Counted from the stretch's first letter, positions 32,700 to 46,105 are shown. The stretch is 64,000 nucleotides of DNA from Undaria pinnatifida (GCA_012845835.1 JABAKD010000023.1:26577972-26641971), one strand, 5' to 3'. The notes: generated from the sequence alone by a model not told the origin. Program-made: numbers and translations.

Positions 32700-33340
32700 A
32701 CGACAACAACGGATGCGAATACCTTGCGTTCAGTAAATGTTCAAAATAGTAAGGCCACGTAGCTGTCGTCGGTTTCCAAAGTTTGAAAGGAAGTCGTACA
32801 ATTTAACACTGTTGTAATAAAGGCGGTCGTTTATGGGCAAAGCCCTGCCTGGTACCACAACGTTGCTAGCACCTATGAAACCACCACTGGGACAGGAACG
32901 AACGGGATTCACAGTCGCAACTGGTAAGCGTAAGCCCCGGTACACTGCTATATAAGGCCTACCGGCGGAATACCGACAACGAAGGGTAAGAGACAGTACC
33001 TGCTGTATATATTGTTCGGTACTACTCTATTACTGCAGCTATCAACACTATTACGACCGACGTGTACTGCGACCTGAGGAGGTTGCGCACCCTACTTGTA
33101 CTCGTTAATACAAAGAGTTTATGTGGTTGTATGAAAAATGAGTAACAGTAGTAGTAGTACACCGCGTCACTACATAAACAACTCGCTAACCCCAATCACG
33201 GGACTGCTCTCCAGCACCACCCAGGTTAACTTCAGCTTCTGTTTAATTCTATATATCAACCTCCAGTGTGTACTGCGACTGGTGCTGATGGTATCATGCT
33301 GCTGTGTTGTTTATCACTGCATGGACCATTTTTACAACCC
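32700..33340. other. Stretch with no supported feature
   Basis: Possible upstream exons of the 32-kb gene could lie here, but I could not identify any. Sequence is of mixed composition with GTAC-rich patches. Confidence 0.35.
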
Positions 33341-33730
33341 TGGCTGACCCCCGTGATGGGACTTGCCCGTTTTCATTGCGTCTTACATGTATAGATACCA
33401 CGTAGTCGTAGTCGTACATCCAAAAAGTGTGTAAATATCACAGCACAAAGCGTCACTGCTGCTTGGACCACTTGTTCAACCCCCGCTTACCCCGATGACG
33501 GGACTGCCCCGTACTCGTAGTCGTACATACATGTATTGTGTTTGGTTGTACGTTGTACAACCCCCGCTTACACCCCGATGACGGGACTGCCCCGTACACG
33601 TACTCGTACATACAAAACTTGTGTTTGGTTGTACGCATGAAAAAGAAATCACGCACGCAGCGTCACTGCGTAGACAACTAGTACAACATGCTTACCCCGA
33701 CGACGGGACTGCCCTCCGAGACCACCAAGA
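33340..33730. repeat. ~100-115-bp degenerate tandem repeat
   Basis: Units share CCCCGATGACGGGACTGCCC followed by CGTACTCGTACATAC and TGTTTGGTTGTACG, near 33345, 33490, 33570 and 33690. Divergence is moderate. No coding potential. Confidence 0.7.
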
Positions 33731-34117
33731 CGCGTCCCCAAGCACAGCTTCCACACCGTGTAGTAGTTCGACCACGCTGGTGTAGCACACACATGCTACA
33801 GAAAATGTTGCAGACAGGCACACAAGGTCAAACAATGTAAATTTCAATGTGCATCATTATTGGAAACAGGATTCGCTTGAGTTCACCAACACCCAAAACC
33901 ACATAGTCTAACGCGTACAACTTGCAGCACACTCAGCCAACACTCAACACTCAACGCAGCACTACCGAAAATACAGGGTGTTGACATCTAGTGTCTTACC
34001 TATGTCGCACGGCGCTGAACACACTGACAACGGGAACAAACTCTCAGCATCAGTAGTATAGTAGCTGACAGCAAACATCACATTCCAACAACACGAAGAA
34101 ATGAAACTCACGTTTCG

Positions 34118-34501
34118 TCAAGCTCTCAGCTCCTCCGTTAGGGACGCCGATCGAAGGTGAATCACAGGTGCCCGCGTCACACCAGTCACATACGCGAGGG
34201 TTGTCGCCGCTTCCCCAGTGCTTCTTGTTAAGGTTACATGAAAAGCTTGGCACGTGGAAGGCTCGTCACTCCTGCAGGTGTCGCAGACAGCGTCCTGGTA
34301 ACTCCTGCTTTTCCTATTTCGTGCGATGAGGAAGCCGTCACAACCCTTGCTCGGGCACGGCCAGTCAGGATTGCCAGAAGAAGCTGAGTCCCCTTCTTGC
34401 CCGACCAGCGTCCACACGCCTGATCCTGAACCTCCACCACCCCCACTGTTGGCGGAGCCTCCTCCCGCGCTAGCCTTGGTCCGCTTCGCAAATTTCAACT
34501 T
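34118..34501 (-). other. Possible Cys-rich exon(s), minus strand
   Basis: The minus strand reads a Gly/Ser-rich linker and then a Cys-rich block with CPSKGCDGFL and AVCDTCRSDEPSTC. An overlapping frame just downstream has RVCDWCDAGTC. Spacing is loosely like a zinc-binding module, but a frame change or intron near 34230 is needed to join them. Similar Gly- and Cys-rich minus-strand segments appear near 46.2 kb. Weak call. Confidence 0.25.
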
Positions 34502-34676
34502 CAAATTGTTATTGCCGATCCGGCAAATTTCAAATTCAATTTGTTTGCAGCCGTCAACGGCAATTCCCTCTCAACAGCCAGCAATTGGCCAACTTCAAAT
34601 GTAAAAGTACAAAAAAGAAGTTGCTGAAAAAGCAAAATAAAAATATCAGAGAGCAAGCAGTAAAAAGATCAGAGAA

Positions 34677-35773
34677 TAGACACTTATAAAACTCATAAAA
34701 ATCGCGATTTTGGGTGTTTAGAGCCAAATTATGCGCACCTGGAGTTTTATACGCGTGCCGGAAATTGCGATATTTTCGCGACCTGTGGTTCGCAAAACAC
34801 AACCCAAGTGCGAAAAGTCGCACAGGGCTTTTTTTCCCCATCGCGATTTTTAATGTTCTTTTATGTTGAGTAGAGCCAGAATTACTGACAGACAGGATTG
34901 GACACGCCCCGGAAAACACGTACCTACCCACACGAGGCTTGCTTCTCCACGATACCATCCGATCGTCACCGCGACAACATGGACAACAACAGCAGCGATG
35001 GCCGCGGGGTCGGGGTTGAATACATACAGCAGGTGGGTGCCCCCGTGGCCGGGGAGGGGCGGATGCTCGAGATGCCCGGATTCAGAGGCACCACCACAAC
35101 ATCCAGTGCTCCACCCATGGACGGATTTGTGACGGAGTAGAGGTATGCCCCCAACCCGGCAACAAGCGGGTAGCGGTTGGCGCGAAGGACGCACAGAGGG
35201 AAGGAAGCAACACATGGCAGCCGCAACATTTCAATGCCGTCGCTGCTGCCATGGGTTCTGGTGTGGGCTCTACCCACGGCAATATCAGCAGGAAGCTGAG
35301 AGATCTAACGAGCACTACTACTGCTGTAGATTATACGTCGTGGGAGTAGCGAGATACCGACGCCCGCCAGCGTCGCGTAGGCACAAGCTTCGACAATGTG
35401 TCTCACCACGAGCGCGAGCCGTGTCTGCGCTGCGGCATCGTTCATGCCAAGAGCCAAACTCATGATAGATGCAGGCGCTGATGCCTGCCGAGCTACCGGG
35501 AGCAGCAGCTACAGCAGCAGCAGCAGCCACGTCCTTCGACCAGCGGTGTGCTGTGTGTGCTGTGAGGAGTGAAGAGCTGACCTAGGGCTACGGGATTGGC
35601 ACCGAATTTGTTCGTATCTTGGCACATAACCCGAGTTTTACATATCACGTACTTCTGGAAGAAAAGGCGATTTTGAGTTTTATATCGGGTGGTTTGCGAA
35701 ATCGCAAATCGCGATGTGGCATTTGGGTTGAAGATCCGAAATATCGCACTCCTCTGAGTTTTATAAGTGTCTA
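34677..35773. repeat. Region bounded by 19-bp inverted repeats
   Basis: TAGACACTTATAAAACTCA at 34677-34695 is the exact reverse complement of 35755-35773. Both sides then carry CGCGATTT-rich sequence internally. The 1.1-kb size suits a non-autonomous DNA transposon, but no target duplication was found and no transposase lies inside. Confidence 0.5.
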
Positions 35774-36009
35774 ATGAGAGCTGAGAATTAGACTATAGGG
35801 AAAGTAAGGAAGGCAAGGAACTTCGGGACGGTTCTTTTCCCCAGCAACTAATTTTCTTTTCGGCAATTACGGGCTGAGAAGGGCTGAGAGGGGGGAGGAT
35901 ATGCCGAGCGAGACCTCCGAGGGGGTCGAGGACTAAGTAATTAAGTTTATGTCTGGGGTAAGGATTGTTCTTATCGAAGATGTGAATTTCATAAATTTTC
36001 TCTTTTCTT

Positions 36010-36235
36010 TCGGCGCGCCCTAGAAAACCAATCCACTACAAACCCATTTTCAAATACTGCAGTGTACGCAAGCCGAAAGACAGGGAAAAAGACAAAGCGC
36101 GAAACAACAGCTATTATTATAAGTCCAAAGCAGCTCACAGCAGCAGCAGACCAGAAGCAGGTCTCGACGTAGGGCACAAGGCACGCACAGGCCACACATG
36201 GCGACTGCGATGACCTCTCTGGTCGAAGAGCACGA
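36010..36235 (+). repeat. Repeat C, copy 1 (inverted partner at 48.2 kb)
   Basis: This block is the reverse complement of 48165-48390, with shared stretches such as AACCAATCCACTACAAACCC, CAGACCAGAAGCAGGTCTCG and GACCTCTCTGGTCGA. Moderate divergence. No coding potential recognised. Confidence 0.7.
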
Positions 36236-36239
36236 TCAC

Positions 36240-37500
36240 CGAGGACATGACCGGCGGTGATGAGCTGCCGTGCGCCGATGATCCTAGAAAGAGCTTGCAG
36301 CAGTACGAGTACAGCAGTGGAAGCTCGCATAAAATAAAAATGCCTGTGGTACAAAAATAAAAACACATAGTATCGTCCGTCTCGTAAAAACACTTAATAT
36401 TAATACATATGTACCCTAAAAATTATAAACGAAATAAGAAAGCGTGTAACCTAGCCTACGTACAGTCTTATTTTAGATAAAAATAATAAAAAAAATCGTG
36501 CAGCTTACATAAGAAACTACAACCCTGCCTCTGGGTGGTCTGGTCCAAGACACCGGGAAGCTGCCAGGAAGCTGGTACTCTCGGCGACGAAAATAAGAAA
36601 CTATAAAAAAAGAAAATTGTTGGTTTCTGGCTCGTTCAGAATAAGGAAAACAGTAAAAAGCCGAATTTAAGCTTAGTTACTACATCAGTAGAGGGCCGAC
36701 GACGCTGCTGTGTGCTGTTAGGAAACGAAGAATCAATTGTTTCATAAAAAAAGATTTTGGAAGTAACCAAAACACCCAAGATAAGGACTAACTGGTGACG
36801 CTACGATACAGGAGAGGATGCTGGAAAGGGCTGAAAAATAATGAACCGTCAGCAGCAAGAAACACACGCGTGCAAAGCTCGTGAGGGCGCCTCAAAAAAG
36901 GCTTTGAGGCGGAACACAAAATAGGCAACCTCCACTGTTGTACCACCATATACATCACCATGCAGCACGCGCGTCGCACAGCTCCTTTCATTGCAGTTCC
37001 AAAACTTCCTTTACCCCAGCAACCCGGGCGGGCTGCCTTGTGCGGTCGACGTTGTAATCGTCTGTGATTTTCGAAAACTTCCCCCCCAGGGGTTAACAGG
37101 GGGGGGGTACTCTCACACCAAGTGAAAGTAAGTATATCCCGTTTTATTTATTCATTTGTCGAGTGATCAATCACTGCACATTTATTTCCATTCTGAACTC
37201 TGGGTGTGTCATGTACCTGGTATCGTTTAATATGTCGTGTGTCTTCGGGCATACTTATAACACACTAACAAGCCACAACAACCTCACATTAATAATACAT
37301 CAAAGGCGGTCACCCCGAATCACACGCCAAAACTAAAAAATAGGGGTGTACTCATGATCGTGTTGGCGCGAGCACGATGGGCCCTTGCATCCCTACTATT
37401 AATATAATACTAGTATTAATAGTGTCCTTCGTATGACGATATGGGACGACGGGGGAGTACGACGGCTATCACCCGCCACCATTTGTTTTTAACGGAGTAC
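36240..37500. other. Stretch with no supported feature
   Basis: AT-rich in 36360-36660, then mixed. A short G/C-run pair lies near 37080-37110. No gene or array recognised. Confidence 0.4.
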
Positions 37501-37522
37501 TATTAGTTACAGGAGGGGGAGG

Positions 37523-40500
37523 CTAGTTGTATGATTGACTAGCCATTCTGGTCCCGGCAGCGGAATACCGCGTCTGCACGTTCGACTTGTGCCTTTTATT
37601 CCCAAGCCTCCTCCCCGCGGGCAAACGCACAGTGTCTGGGTTGCCCACCACAACTCCCGTCCCCAACCCGATCCTTGCTGCCTGGTTTATTTGGGTTCTG
37701 CAACCCTCAAAAATCTGACGCAGTGTCTCAGCGTCCACAGTCTCTACCCCTTGCGCTATCATTGCCGTGCTTTGCTTCAGCAGATCCACGTACAACTTGC
37801 GACGGTCTTGTACCGTAGGCCCGTTCTCCTTCATTCGCACCAGAGTAGACTGAATGGTACCGCCCTCAGCGATCGCCTTCCACCGACCCTCGCTTGGCGG
37901 GGTGGGGTCGCCTGCCACAACTCCTCCCCCCTCTGCATCTGACCTCTTGTGTTTTAGAGCGACTGACCAACTCGGTCTGGATGCGATGGGCCAATCATCC
38001 ATCGGTTTACACCTCTGCTCTGATAGCCAGTGCTTGTGGAGAATGCCTATGTGGAACCTGCACGCGCGGCTCAGACACATCGCCATCCAAAAGTGCCGGC
38101 AACAAAGGCCAAGGGTCTGCGGTGTGCGGCATAAGCAGAGGTGGCTGCCACCCTTCATGGCGAGGACAAGGTAGCGCATATCCGTACCACCACGGTTCTC
38201 AACAATGCAGGCCACAGTCTCGACGTCGACAACCATGTCCCCAAGGTATTCCAACTTGCCTAATGCCTCTGCGCGGTCAGGGCCGTCTACCAAGTGGTTG
38301 CCTGAGCCGCCGCAGAAAAGCGATGCGGCGTCCATCTCCTCCAGCATGAAATTGACAGGCCATACTCCAAGCCCGAACTTCAGCGGCTTCAAGAGCTCGT
38401 CTCCGAACCAAACAAAGGCCGTCCGCGGTAAGAACATCGTGCGCATGTGCAGCTGAGCGTTTCGAAGAGCACTGCGGTCGCTCTGTTGTTCGATGGCACC
38501 ATCCCAAAAGCCGAACAGCCTAACCAAGGAGGTCCTAGCGTTGCAGACCCGCCGCACCTGCGAGTTCATCCCTGCCGCGCGAAGCAAAAGCAACACGAAA
38601 TCGCCCAGCATGAGAAAATGTATCGGGTGTTACATGCGATAGGGACAATCGAAAATCGCGCTTCACACGGCGATACTCTAAAAACTACCGCAGCAAAGGG
38701 AAGCCACCATCAGGTAGAGGTTACCTACAGAGATACGTGAACCCATCTTCTTAAGGCTAGCAGTAACGAGGTGGTGGTCGGCCCAGCAAAACAAAAACAC
38801 GCGCGGCGGGCACGATACCACAAACACACGCACGGCGGGCACGATATCTCATAACAAAGGTAAGACACCCGAGACCACCCCATTTTGCATGGACAGATAC
38901 TTACCAAAACTTTGCGTCGCATGCAAATCGCAGCTGTCCAACGCCACAACATAGTGAATCACTGCAAGGGCACACTGCCATGATTTTGCGGGCACCAACC
39001 AACCCCCTCATTCCCCTCGCCCGAGCGGCGCAATTCACTGTTCGGCAAGTTGACTTACACGATCCTGTCGGCAGATATGGTGCACCGCCTGTCATAAATG
39101 AGTTTGAGTTCTAAAGAGGCCGGCTCCGCGCGTTACTTTCGTTGGACGTGAGATATGGAACCCTCCTTACAGTTGTTACAGTTGGAAAGCTCACATCTGG
39201 CTAATATCAAAGGCCCAATATCAAATGGGTTTTGCACTGGTGGCGACGCGTTCATCGGGGGAAAAACATACGTCTGAACCATCCGCTCTTCATCGATGTT
39301 GCTTCATCTCAGTGAAGCTCACCCCCCCCTCTAATGAGTACACTCCCCCTTTCCCCTCCACCCTGCGCCGCCCCTGGGAGACCCGGAGTAAAGTTATTTG
39401 AGCTAGGTGTCTGGGAAACCTACGTGGGCACCCTTCATGACACCCTTCACTACAATACCGTACGGTTCTTCACTTCAACGATGCATGTTTCGACGAGAAG
39501 ACAAAACGGTCGCATCACGCGCGGGCTATATTGTCCACTAGTACGCACGCATGAAGCACACAGTATGTGTACCTTCGACTCTGTTCGTCGTCCATGACGC
39601 CACGCAGAAGGAAAGCGGGGAGAATGCCACCGCCCAGCGCTCACGATCATGGTACAGCTGCATCAGGTATTTCTCGGCCTTCGGAAAGGCTTCCAGTAAC
39701 TCCGCGAAGCTCTTGTCGAATCCAGATTTGTTGAGTCGGCCGCGCGCCTTGTAGAACATGTCACGGAACGCCTGTTTCGAGTCGAGTATGTAGGGTTGGT
39801 GTTTATACATATATAACTGGCTCAACGGTTTTATCATAAATACATCGCGTGCGAGTCACCGTTGGCGAGCACATAATACTGCTGGTGAATAATAGCATCG
39901 ACCAAAAAAGTGCAACCAATAAATCGGTGGTGAGGAGCCAGGTCAGCGGTGAAATCGAGCTGCTTGGCGGTGAGCGTAGGAGGTAGCACCAAAGCGATGA
40001 AGGAAGTTACTGTTGCGTTGGATGAAAAAGACAATTCGTAACATATTGACTAGTTAAAATATATTTGCATCGGGCCACCGCCTGGGTTCTCGCTACTCCC
40101 CTCATGCAATGATACTTTAGTACGTCCACGCAAGATACGCTGGTGTCGGGGACAACACCTCCTTGCTATCTCGTGGTCCCTCTCTACCGCAGGTTCTCGA
40201 CATAGTTTATCTACATAGCTCACCGGGAAACTAGATCCCAAGACTCCGGTGAGGTTCTTCGTGAGGTTCTGTCCAAGATGCCAAATACACCGCCGCTTGA
40301 TCGCAAGGGTGAAAGTCTTGTCAGCTGCCGACCTCATGGCGATGTCCGCGTCTACGAGCATGACGTCAGGCGGCCCTCCTCTTGCTTCTTCAAAGGCCTC
40401 CAGCATCCACTCGAAGGTCTCCCTCGTTGTGTCGGCAGTAATTGTCTGGAAGACAATGCGCGTGTAGTACTCTCCATCGATCACAACCCCCCAAGGCCGA

Positions 40501-40876
40501 GCGGAAAGCGATACCGGTTCTTCACGGCAGTGTCGTCGTAGAGGAGCACCTCGCCATACCGGGCTGCAAGCGCGACCTGTGCCCATCATGCGTGCATACG
40601 TCGTCGAGTGCGGTCGAAGCTAAGTGGTCAGCAGCCAGCTCAGCTAGACCAGGAGATAGAATGTGCACAACACGGACAAGCTATCAAAACCCATCAACAC
40701 CGCTTCAGGCACAAAGACTATATCATTTCGCTCCAGACACCAAGACTACACCACTAACCCCTGGCACACAACTCCTGACTTACCTGCCCTGCCGTCATCC
40801 AAAACAAGTGCGTAAACCGCCCGTGGTGGTCAAGCTTGACCTTCGAGACCCCGCCACCTTTTGTAGCTTCCCGGAC
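37523..40876 (-). pseudogene. Mutator-like (MULE) transposase 2
   Basis: Four exons are readable right to left. 40876-40784 (31 codons) ends GRFTHLFWMTAGQ. 40576-40224 is the DDE core: LLYDDTAVKNRY, VDADIAM and RRCIWHLGQNL. 39771-39573 ends SWTTNRVEG. 38571-37523 starts GMNSQVRRVC, carries a SWIM finger CLC...CCRHFW and runs to the stop. Splice sites are GT-AG, with the same positions and phases as the relic at 3.0-5.4 kb. The protein would bind the terminal repeats and catalyse cut-and-paste transposition. One frameshift is seen in a G6 run near 40490, between RFPLGLG and VVIDGEYYT; everything downstream is open. The N-terminal exons and terminal inverted repeats were not identified. Confidence 0.85.
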
Positions 40877-40879
40877 CTG

Positions 40880-43800
40880 CAAGAAACACATCGTGATTCC
40901 GGGACGCACGCGAGTACACATAGGAGTCGCGCCAAATCGTTTAGACAATGACTATTCATGCATTAAGGTTTACAACTGACGACAAAGACTCTGGAACCCT
41001 GGCAACCCTGCCATTGTTGTGGGCGGGGAAAAGTCAGACATTACATGGCTGAACTGCATCTACGCTAGCCCTGTTCGACACCTGTTGTGTCTCATCACTT
41101 GTGAAATAACCAGAGGTCCCAGGGCGCCGTAATACAGAGCCAATTACACCCCAGCGCTATAAGGTACGTTAAAAACAGTAGATGTAGTGCGAACGTCAAA
41201 GTTCGGAGCGTTCCTGCCGGTGCACGTACCACTACAACACAACAAAACTACCACATAAAAAAGGATAATACGAACCCCACTTTGTCCAGCAACCCCTGCG
41301 CGTCGAACAGGTTTTCCCCGCCACTATGCTGGGATGCAGCGTTCTGGACGGCCCGAGTGTTGACTCGGCGATTGTGCTAGGCTTCTAACACCTTGGCCTG
41401 AACCGCTGGAGCAAGTCCCGCGTCTGCCAGACGGATAAAAGACGAGAATAGGGATGTTAAGCTGACGCGATATAGAGCCCCAGAATATGAATGACATCTA
41501 CGAAAAAATAACTCTTTCTGTATCTTCCTTGTCTACCGACTTTACTCTACCATGAAACTCACAGCGACGGCAGGACAACCACAAACAAAATCACGACGAA
41601 GGCTTCTTCACACCAATCTCTACGCACCACCTGCCTGCGAGTTTCACCGCCGCAGCTTTCACTGGCGATGACAGAGGTGCCTTCATCTGGTCCTTTATCT
41701 CCATCGCCTCTTTGTCCACCGCATGCTGGTGCTCCAGAGACGTCGTCGTCAGTCGGGGGTGTTTGTTCACCGGGCATATAAGAGGCCATCGCGCGGTAAT
41801 CTGCAGGGAAAATCGGTGCCCCATATAGATTGCATCGCGTGTACGATTAGTATTGATATACCGGGTCATCATCGGCATTTAGTGTGTCTGCATCCATCTA
41901 GAACAGTGATAGGGTTTACGGCGAATCAGGGGGAAATAATAAGCCTAAGTACGCCAAGTCAGATTAAGGTGGCACGTACGGCAGCTGCGACGAAACCACG
42001 GGGCCGCCAAAGACGCTTCCCACTGGGCTCCAGGAGGCTTCCTGCTACCGGGGATAGGGGGAAGTTAACCAAAGAAGAGCAAGGTACACACATCATACGG
42101 CGGGCAGGTGTCACCTGAAACTACACGTACCACTGTCACCCCTATCACCGAAAGTACCCCTCATTCACCCAAGGTGACGAGCATAGTTACATGTAGTTCT
42201 TCCATGCCAAATAAACGGGTGCAGACACAACTGATCGAATATCAACGCGTGAAACCTGTTGACTGTAAAGCAGTTCATCCGTACACTAGAAAGCAACACC
42301 CGAAATTCTCCCGGCCCCAACCAAGAAACGCCAGATATATGCACGGTACAACCTTCGCGCATTGGCGTACATGCGAAGGTACACCCTACCTTAAATGCGC
42401 AGCCTGTCCTCTGGCTAGAGGCTTTCCTTGGCACCCTTTCAAGACCTGGTGGAGACGCATGTCAGAACATGTGAGACGATGGTTTACTCACCACTGTTAT
42501 GCGACATACCAACGCTGATCGCTAGGGCAAACACGATTGCCATATTTGTATAGCGAGTAAATGTGAGTTTCTAAGTGGTAAAACCGCGCCTAAACACTGC
42601 GCCAAGAAATAAGGACCCCCCTTATCTCGGTTCGAAAAAGACACACAAGATGACAGCATATGGATCCTGGACAGAAAGAAGCATAAAAAATCATGAGGGA
42701 CTCTCCACGGGGTGGTGCGCTTGAAGCTGGAAGAGAATACGAGTAGAAAGCACAAAAATACCATGGCTCTCCTCGGCAATTTTCCCGCGAACCACGGTAA
42801 CCGCAGGAGATCGACGATGTCAGCGTCATTGATGAAGAGCGAACAGCGTCAAGAGCATGATAACATAGCCACAATCACGGGGAATCGAATGGTGGCATTT
42901 GCTTTTCGGTATGTTCAAGAAACACCGCGGCAGGTCCACGGCAACGAGACGACGGGGTTTTTGGTGCAGTTACCGTGGTATCGTTACCGTGGTCCTACGG
43001 CTTCATGTCTTACAAACATGAAAAAAAACACCACTCGATTCCCCGTGATTGTGGCTTTGTGTTTATGCCTTTGACACTATTAATTCCTCATGAATGACGC
43101 CCGATATCGTCGATATCCTAATTTACCGTGGAAATGAAAAAAATGTCGAGGAGAGCCCTGAAAAATACTAAACATATATACCACCGAGCACAAGTTGATG
43201 ACAGTTCAAGCATTTCTCCTGACCGAGGTCCTAGCGACAGCAAGCTTATCCATACTTGCAACCGCAGTAATACTGTACTATATCCAATCCTTCTGTCCTG
43301 CCAGGTATCGTTCTACCCTTTTTACATTCAAAACTCACCACCGGCACTCCTCCTACGTTGGCGCTGCCGGTCGTTCTGCCGATTTTTGCATGCCATGCAC
43401 GCATTTCCATGCGATCATGACAAGGCGGCCTCCTTCCCCTTTCTCCCTTTTAGAAGAATCACGCGCGATCTTCACACCATGTGTCGCGCAAGTCTGCTTC
43501 ACCGCCGTTTCCACGTCCACTTAAGTTTTTTTCCTCCATAGGAATGCTCTTGAGCTCAGCCTCCAATGCTTCGGCGGAGTACGAGTACTGCAGACGCCGA
43601 ACGCAAAGAGCGGCAGTCATGCAGCAGGATGAACAGTGTCAACGTCGGCAGTTGTGTGTTATCTACCACCACTACTCCTGAAACAGAGGGGAGAAAAAAG
43701 TCAGTTCATCCTTCGCTTCATTGACACCTTACGCTTGTTCTTAAGTTTGCGTATCATGCCAACTTCACGAGACAATCATCATGTTGGTGTAGAAAGGTCG

Positions 43801-44317
43801 TAATCCAGGTGGCCAACCTAAAATATTACGGCTTCAGGTAATGGTTACTGCAGGGGATGGTTAATGTTTGAACATGTAGAAGGGCTGTAGAACGTCTACT
43901 CGGGCGCAGAGGGGGCGGTTGACAGAAGCCACTGGACCTCAAGGCCCGCACTTCGCATCTTTTTTACGTCCCATGCTCACACGCATCCAGCCATGGCTAT
44001 CCGTGGATATATACCTTCATCCAGGTGCTCGTACTGCATGGAAAAAATAGTAGGAAAAAAAAGTAACTCACGAGACGCATACTGCGCGCTGATACAGCAG
44101 TATTCGTACTGCTGCACGCTCTTCTTGGAGCCTGATAAACTCATTGGGACTATCACGCCCTCAAGACAACAGCAATCCCCGTGTTTTTGGTCGATATAAA
44201 TGGGGCCGAAAAGGGTGACGAAGAAAGCTGACGTGGCGTCACACGAGTAGTACCGGGGGGGAGAAGGGAAGGCACCTGTCACCACAGCCTGTCTACAAGG
44301 TCGCGGAGGATATAACC
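40880..44317. other. Long stretch without a supported gene
   Basis: Possible 5' exons of MULE 2 may lie at its left edge but were not recognised. Several short frames on both strands near 41.6, 42.2 and 43.2 kb lack any domain. No clear repeat array. Confidence 0.4.
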
Positions 44318-45278
44318 AGGGCTTTTAACGGGTCATGACCCGACCCGCGGGTCGGGTCAAGGGGGTTTCAAAATCTCGCGGGTCGGGTCGGGTCGGGTTA
44401 TTACGTTTCAAAATCTCACGGGTCGGGTCGGGTCGGGTCAAGATGTTTTCAAATCTCGCGGGTCGGGTCGGGTCGGGTCAAGAGGCTTCAAAATCTCGCG
44501 GGTCGGGTCGGGTCGGGTCAAGAGGTTTTTAAAATCTCGCGGGTCGGGTCGGGTCGGGTCAAGGGGTTTTCAAAATCTCGCGGGTCGGGTCGGGTCATGA
44601 CCCGCGAGATACGGGTCACTTCGCGGGTCAAGCAATAATGACCCGTGAGTTGTTTTAGGCTGACCCGCGGGTCAAACCCGCGGATCTGGCCGGCGGATCC
44701 GCCTTTTTCAAACTTCCAGCTGAGAGCCACATTGATGCCGTGCAGGCGCCCCACGGGTCGGGCCCGCGGGTCCGCCAGTAAAGTACAGACATTTCCGCTT
44801 CCTGCCTCCCTCGTGCCGATGCTCCGATCGTATGTCATCACAGCGTGCAGAACGATCACCAGGCAGTACCCCTAGCTACTCGTACCAAGGCATACAGCAG
44901 TGTGACGCGAATCCCATACCTACTGAAGCCGTAACAACAGTAGTAATATTACGGTCATACCAGTACGAAATGTGACCAAACGTAAAAAGGCAAAGAAGGG
45001 CAGTCGTCGTCGAAGCAGCAGCAGCAGCACTAGCAGCAGCAAGCACCAGCAGCAGACCCCGGATTCTCGCGGATCGCAGCCTCTGCTGACAGACCCATCG
45101 CCCCAGTTGTGGGCTTGCTGCCGGAAGCGGCTCAGCTAGGCTGCTTGCGGGGGCTGGAGACTGCACAAAAAGAATATAGATACAGCAGTAGTAGTACAAA
45201 TAGTAGCTAGCTCGAGAAATATCATACCAGTACCGAATGTGACCGAACGTAAAAAAAGCAAGAAGAGCAGCCGTTGTC

Positions 45279-45309
<31 letters not shown>

Positions 45310-46105
45310 GCAGCAGCAGCAGCAGCAGCAGCACAGCAGCAGCAGCACCCTGGCAGCAGCAAGCGCCAGCAGCAGACAACGCATCCTCGCGGATCGCAGC
45401 CCCTGCTGACAGATCCAACGCCCCAGTTGTGGGCTTGCTGCCGGAGGCGGCTCAGCTAGGCTGCTTGCCGGGACCGGAGATTGCACTTATAACTTATTTA
45501 TAACTAGCTCGCTCGTCGGGTCGCTCGTCGGGTCGACCCGGTGGTCTAGCGGTACGGGCATGTCCATGCATGTGGGTTGCGGTTTATTTTCTATTTCTCG
45601 CGCGCACACCACATGACATAATCATCAGCTGCAAACAATGCCGGTAAAAAACGCAGAGTACACGACATACTGGGAAAAGTACGAGGGACCAAGGACCAAC
45701 CAACCGACCGAGGTATACCTGCTTTGACCCGTGACTTCTTGACTTTGACCCGTGAGAAATGTCACGGGTCAAGTTAACGTGACCCGCCAGACGACCCGAA
45801 TCTCGCGGGTCACCCGGATTGTCGCGGGTCGGGTCGGGTCTGGTCAGGACGATTTCAAAATCTCGCGGGTCGGGTCGGGTCGGGTCAAGACGTCTCGAAA
45901 ATCTCGCGGGTCGGGTCGGGTCGGGTCAAGACGTCTCGAAAATCTCGCGGGTCGGGTCAGGTCGGGTCAAGACGTCGCGAAAATCTCGCGGGTCGGGTCG
46001 GGTCGGGTCAAGACGTCTCGAAAATCTCGCGGGTCGGGTCGGGTCAGCTGACCCGACCCGACCCGACCCGACCCGCGAGATTTGACCCGACCCGTGAAAA
46101 GCCCT
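44318..46105. repeat. GGGTC minisatellites bounded by inverted ends
   Basis: The left end AGGGCTTTTAACGGGTC is nearly the reverse complement of the right end GACCCGTGAAAAGCCCT. Two arrays (44330-44690 and 45725-46095) consist of ~41-bp units of the form AAAATCTCGCGGGTCGGGTC plus further GGGTC and a short spacer, all in the same orientation, with palindromic GGGTCATGACCC patches at their edges. The middle holds an unrelated tandem duplication. Could be a foldback-type element. Confidence 0.7.
44968..45500 (+). repeat. ~268-bp tandem duplication with CAG tracts
   Basis: Two units starting near 44968 and 45236 share ATGTGACCAAACGTAAAAA, variable AGC/CAG runs, then a block from CTCGCGGATCGCAGCC to GGCTCAGCTAGGCTGCTTGC. 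In both units the plus strand keeps an open frame ending PQLWACCR(K/R)RLS and a stop, so it may once have been coding. Confidence 0.75.

Noticed and set aside
44338-46085. Arg/Gly/Ser-Val-rich proteins encoded by GGGTC arrays
   Set aside because: A 5-bp core with ~41-bp units gives open frames by chance, and the arrays are bounded by palindromes and inverted ends.
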